From positions 1-34,679 of the forward strand of contig QOAO01000014.1 in the NCBI GenBank assembly GCA_003978105.1: a stretch of DNA of 34,679 nucleotides, given 5' to 3'. Below are positions 33,231 to 34,679 of the stretch, in pieces. The stretch comes from Thermovibrio sp. GTDB taxonomy: Bacteria > Aquificota > Desulfurobacteriia > Desulfurobacteriales > Desulfurobacteriaceae. Position 1 is the stretch's first letter. Every line of letters begins with the position of its first letter. The notes under the pieces were generated by a model, which was not told the DNA's origin, searched no databases, and saw only the letters and a program-made list of their open reading frames with translations. Made by a program: the position numbers and the translations under genes.

Positions 33231-34468
33231 AAAGATTGCTTGCCGTTTTATTAGCACTTTTAATTGGAATTGGAGTTTTTCTCAAGTTGAAAACCAAAAA
33301 GGTTACCCTCGTCCCAACAAAGGTTGTTGAAGTAAAGAGGGGAGAGGTAAAGAGAGTAATTGATGCGACCGGTATAGTGAAGCCTCAGGTAGGGGCCGAG
33401 ATAAAGGTTGGAGCAAGGATTTCTGGAACGGTCGTTGAGGAAAACGTTAAGGTAGGAGACATAGTTAAAAAGGGTGATTTAATCGCCGTAATAGACAACA
33501 GGGAACTGAAGGCAGAGCTTGAGAGGGCAAGGGCAAATCTAAAGGAGGTTGAGAAAACATATCCAAGGAGAATAAGGGAACAGGAGTTAAAGGTTAAGTC
33601 TGCAGAGTCGGAACTTCTCTCTGCCAGGTCAAAATTAAAGGCTGAGGAGGAGAATTTAAGGTTAAAGAGGTGGGAGTTTGAGAGACAGAAGAGGCTTCTT
33701 TCAATAGGTTACACGACGGAGGAAAAGTTCAAGAGGGCCAAGGCAGAGTTAAGGAGGGCAGAGAGCTCCTTTAAGTCAGCCTTGGAAAGTGTAAAAAAGG
33801 CAAAGTTCAATCTAAAGGCTCAGGAAGAGGAGCTAAAGAGGTTAAGGATAGAGTACGCTCAAAGCCTTAAAAAGGCCAAGGAATCACTTAAAGAAGCAGA
33901 GGTAAGGTACTCCTACTCCTACATTTACGCCCCTATTAGCGGAGTTATCTCCTTTGTCTCAACACAGAAGGGGGAAACTGTTGTTGCAGGATTAAACGCT
34001 CCCCAGTTTGTAACAATCTTGGACCCAAAAAAGCTTGAGAACTGGGTTTACGTTGACGAAACAGAGATTGGAAAGGTAAAGAGGGGAATGGACGTTGAGT
34101 TCACGGTTGACACTTACAGAAACAAAGTGTTTAAGGGAAAGGTTGTTGAGATATATCCGAAGCCAAAGATACTTAACAACGTTGTCTACTACATAGTCGT
34201 TGTAAGGGGCTTTAAGGACGAAGAGCTCCTAAGGCCTGAAATGACCACACACAACAGAATAATTGCCGGAGTTAAGAAGAACGTTCTGGTTGTCCCAAAT
34301 GCAGCAGTCAAGTGGAAGAATGGAAAGTACGTAGTCTATAAGCTTTTGGGAGAGAGAATAGTTGAGGTTCCAGTTGAAGTAGGCTGGAGTGACGACAGAT
34401 TTACGGAGATAAAGAAGGGGTTAAGGGATGGAGACAGAGTAGCCCTTTCCGTAGTTAGAAAGGGTTAG
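33227..34468 (+). CDS. MacA/HlyD-type membrane fusion protein
   Basis: This 413-aa periplasmic adaptor has an N-terminal anchor helix (about 4-20). A split biotinyl-lipoyl domain (GARISGTVVEENVKVGDIVKKGDLIAVID and YIYAPISGVISFVSTQKGETV) is interrupted by a coiled-coil hairpin of about 135 residues. Beta-barrel and membrane-proximal domains follow. The profile (PQFVTILDPKKLENWVYVDETEIGKV) is closer to MacA than to RND adaptors, pointing to an ABC partner. The start TTG shares bases with the tolC TGA and has GGAGG 6 nt upstream. The ABC ATPase/permease genes at 26649-29718 are the nearest candidate partner. Confidence 0.9.
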   Translation: MKRLLAVLLALLIGIGVFLKLKTKKVTLVPTKVVEVKRGEVKRVIDATGIVKPQVGAEIKVGARISGTVVEENVKVGDIVKKGDLIAVIDNRELKAELERARANLKEVEKTYPRRIREQELKVKSAESELLSARSKLKAEEENLRLKRWEFERQKRLLSIGYTTEEKFKRAKAELRRAESSFKSALESVKKAKFNLKAQEEELKRLRIEYAQSLKKAKESLKEAEVRYSYSYIYAPISGVISFVSTQKGETVVAGLNAPQFVTILDPKKLENWVYVDETEIGKVKRGMDVEFTVDTYRNKVFKGKVVEIYPKPKILNNVVYYIVVVRGFKDEELLRPEMTTHNRIIAGVKKNVLVVPNAAVKWKNGKYVVYKLLGERIVEVPVEVGWSDDRFTEIKKGLRDGDRVALSVVRKG

Positions 34469-34470
34469 TG

Positions 34471-34499
34471 TTGACAGAAAAAGAACAGGGAACTAAGTT
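34471..34499 (+). promoter_or_regulatory. Putative rubredoxin promoter
   Basis: A perfect TTGACA (34471-34476) lies 3 nt after the adaptor stop. A weak -10, TAAGTT (34494-34499), stands 17 bp downstream. The inferred transcription start falls inside the palindrome at 34504-34522. Confidence 0.45.
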
Positions 34500-34503
34500 G
34501 AGT

Positions 34504-34522
34504 ATTGAGAATGATTCTCAAT
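34504..34522. promoter_or_regulatory. Fur/PerR-type operator palindrome
   Basis: The 19-bp sequence ATTGAGAATGATTCTCAAT is a perfect 9-1-9 inverted repeat. Its inner 15 bases match the 7-1-7 Fur-family consensus TGATAATNATTATCA at 12 of 14 defined positions. It sits between the putative promoter and the rubredoxin ribosome site, as expected for a repressor. Fur and PerR sites cannot be told apart by sequence alone. Confidence 0.65.
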
Positions 34523-34544
34523 AAAACAGAATAAAGGACTGATT

Positions 34545-34679
34545 ATGAAAAAGTACGTTTGTATGCCTTGTGGTTACATCTACGACCCCGAGATTGGAGA
34601 CCCCGATAGCGGAATACTACCGGGAACTCCCTTCGAGGAGCTTCCAGAAGACTGGACATGTCCTTGGTGTGGAGCTCCG
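34545..34679 (+). CDS. Rubredoxin, 3' end beyond window
   Basis: The first 45 codons of a rubredoxin are present. The iron-binding pairs C6-x-x-C9 ([11 protein letters not shown]) and C39-x-x-C42 (WTCPWCGAP) and the central [19 protein letters not shown] are all intact; only the last ~8 residues should be missing. Rubredoxins pass single electrons, in anaerobes often to superoxide reductase or rubrerythrin. The ATG has AAGGA 7 nt upstream. The Fur/PerR-like palindrome before it suggests iron or peroxide control. Confidence 0.95.
   Translation, partial: MKKYVCMPCGYIYDPEIGDPDSGILPGTPFEELPEDWTCPWCGAP

Noticed and set aside
1..34679. CRISPR arrays, tRNA/rRNA genes, transposases or phage genes
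   Set aside because: No regularly spaced direct repeats, cloverleaf-like or rRNA segments, or transposase motifs were noticed on reading both strands; intergenic space is very small.

Overview
This window reads as chromosome of a thermophilic, probably anaerobic member of the Aquificota. The best guess is the Desulfurobacteriaceae (Desulfurobacterium/Thermovibrio type). That assignment is an inference from gene content: a B12-type ribonucleotide reductase, a DHH-CBS-tRNA nucleotidyltransferase fusion, a long dihydropteroate synthase, rubredoxin, Lys/Glu-rich proteins and very tight gene packing. No rRNA, tRNA, CRISPR array, insertion sequence or phage gene was seen, and no gene-free stretch reaches 300 bases.

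Block 1 (1-16624, minus strand) is one long, mostly overlapping gene string. In transcription order it runs: tRNA nucleotidyltransferase fusion, gspC, gspD, gspE/pilB, gspF/pilC, pilM, pilN, pilO, pilP, pilQ, truB, fabD, class II RNR (nrdJ), and a lipoprotein-like gene cut by the window edge. Its core is a hybrid type II secretion/type IV pilus locus with one ATPase and one platform protein but two secretins (GspD and PilQ). The platform gene gspF/pilC is frameshifted by what looks like a 5-bp tandem duplication.

Block 2 (16665-26647, plus strand) diverges from block 1. It runs folP, cdaA, cdaR, glmM, an exported DUF3857/transglutaminase protein, a 77-aa unknown, tsaD, a DUF123 GIY-YIG protein, trpD and ftsY. 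It holds the conserved c-di-AMP synthase/regulator/GlmM trio that links cyclic-di-AMP to cell-wall precursor supply. FtsY carries a TPR-like N-terminus.

Block 3 (26649-31904, minus strand) converges on ftsY. In transcription order it is a moaC-mogA fusion, mobA, moaE, msrB, then an ABC ATPase with two MacB/LolC-type permeases. It joins molybdenum-cofactor synthesis, methionine sulfoxide repair and an exporter.

Block 4 (31977-34679, plus strand) is tolC, a MacA-type adaptor, then the start of a rubredoxin gene. A perfect 9-1-9 palindrome of Fur/PerR type precedes the rubredoxin. TolC and the adaptor may complete a tripartite pump with the ABC genes of block 3.

A genome-style signal also stands out. 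The palindrome GAGCTC, mostly as RGAGCTCY, occurs more than 50 times by hand count, far above the roughly five expected from base composition. It is nearly absent from the AT-rich pilMNOPQ stretch.
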